Virus record (IMG/VR): IMGVR_UViG_3300042295_000929 | Location: 1-20,642 of that record | DNA length: 20,642 nucleotides | Reading direction: 5' to 3' (one strand) | Source of the DNA: a virus | In this document: positions 20,571-20,642 of the stretch, piece after piece | How the letters are laid out: every line of letters starts with the position of its first letter | Position numbering within the stretch: the stretch's first letter is position 1 | Made by a program: the position numbers and the translations under genes | Notes under the pieces: model-generated | What the model was told of the DNA's origin: nothing | Databases searched by the model: none | The model's input: only the letters and a program-made list of their open reading frames with translations

Positions 20571-20642
20571 TTATACTATTTTAATTGTTCCTGCATCGTT
20601 CCAAATTGCACCCGTTGGCAATCCTGCCGATGATGTTGGCAA
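20571..20642 (-). CDS. C-terminal end of an upstream tail-fibre-like protein (partial)
   Basis: At the right edge the minus strand reads 23 codons and a TAA (20571-20573): LPTSSAGLPTGAIWNDAGTI then KIV. The pattern 'LPTSxAGLPxGAIWxxxGTIKIV' is the usual last segment of phage fibre or baseplate proteins of this group, as I recall. The gene continues beyond the window. The next gene begins one base after its stop. Confidence 0.75.
   Translation of the reverse strand: MPTSSAGLPTGAIWNDAGTIKIV

Overview
The window looks like part of a tailed-phage (or prophage) genome from a Bacteroidetes host. Three things point there: the gene set (terminase, portal, MuF, prim-pol/D5 helicase, SSB, GP88, M15 endolysin, repeat-rich tail fibre ending in a 'LPT..AGLPTGAIW' tail); a promoter matching the Bacteroidetes -33 TTTG / -7 TAnnTTTG consensus; and the near absence of Shine-Dalgarno sequences. 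No integrase, ribosomal gene, tRNA or CRISPR array is visible. Nearly all genes are on the minus strand; one short unit at 4653-5768 is on the plus strand.

In transcription order on the minus strand (high to low coordinates): end of a tail-fibre-like protein (20571-20642); a 97-aa protein; a 714-aa repetitive tail fibre; a 126-aa conserved protein; a lysis pair (probable one-protein spanin and M15 endolysin) closed by a terminator near 16740. A consensus promoter at 16675-16706 then starts the early region: small HTH protein, SSB-like protein, a terminator/attenuator-like structure, GP88-family protein, RecB/Cas4-like nuclease, a 39-aa membrane peptide, a stand-alone DnaA domain IV-like protein, a 39-aa zinc ribbon, a 71-aa protein, a cytosine-5 methyltransferase broken by an in-frame stop, and a long overlapping second reading frame. 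After these come a Cys4-type zinc protein, several small conserved proteins, a MazG-like protein, an SNase-like nuclease, an SNF2-type helicase, a VRR-NUC nuclease and the primase-helicase.

After the primase-helicase comes about 850 bp without convincing genes (5769-6623). It is full of structured repeats (three 59-bp direct repeats, a degenerate 19-bp array, a 16-bp inverted repeat enclosing an A8/T8 hairpin, mirrored GGTGCA sites, one DnaA-box-like site) and is the best candidate for the replication origin. A plus-strand unit follows: 71-aa protein, 34-aa hydrophobic peptide, and a second, distantly GP88-like protein, ending in a strong terminator. The lowest coordinates hold the packaging/head module: 65-aa protein, probable small terminase, a previously hidden 45-aa gene, large terminase, portal, MuF head protein and the start of a probable prohead protease/scaffold gene.

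Most notable: the methyltransferase whose stop codon lies two codons before its catalytic cysteine while an overlapping 179-192 codon frame stays open; two diverged GP88-like proteins on opposite strands; five genes in a row joined by 4-bp ATGA overlaps, including two microproteins; an interleaved two-stem RNA element after the SSB gene; and a probable unimolecular spanin.
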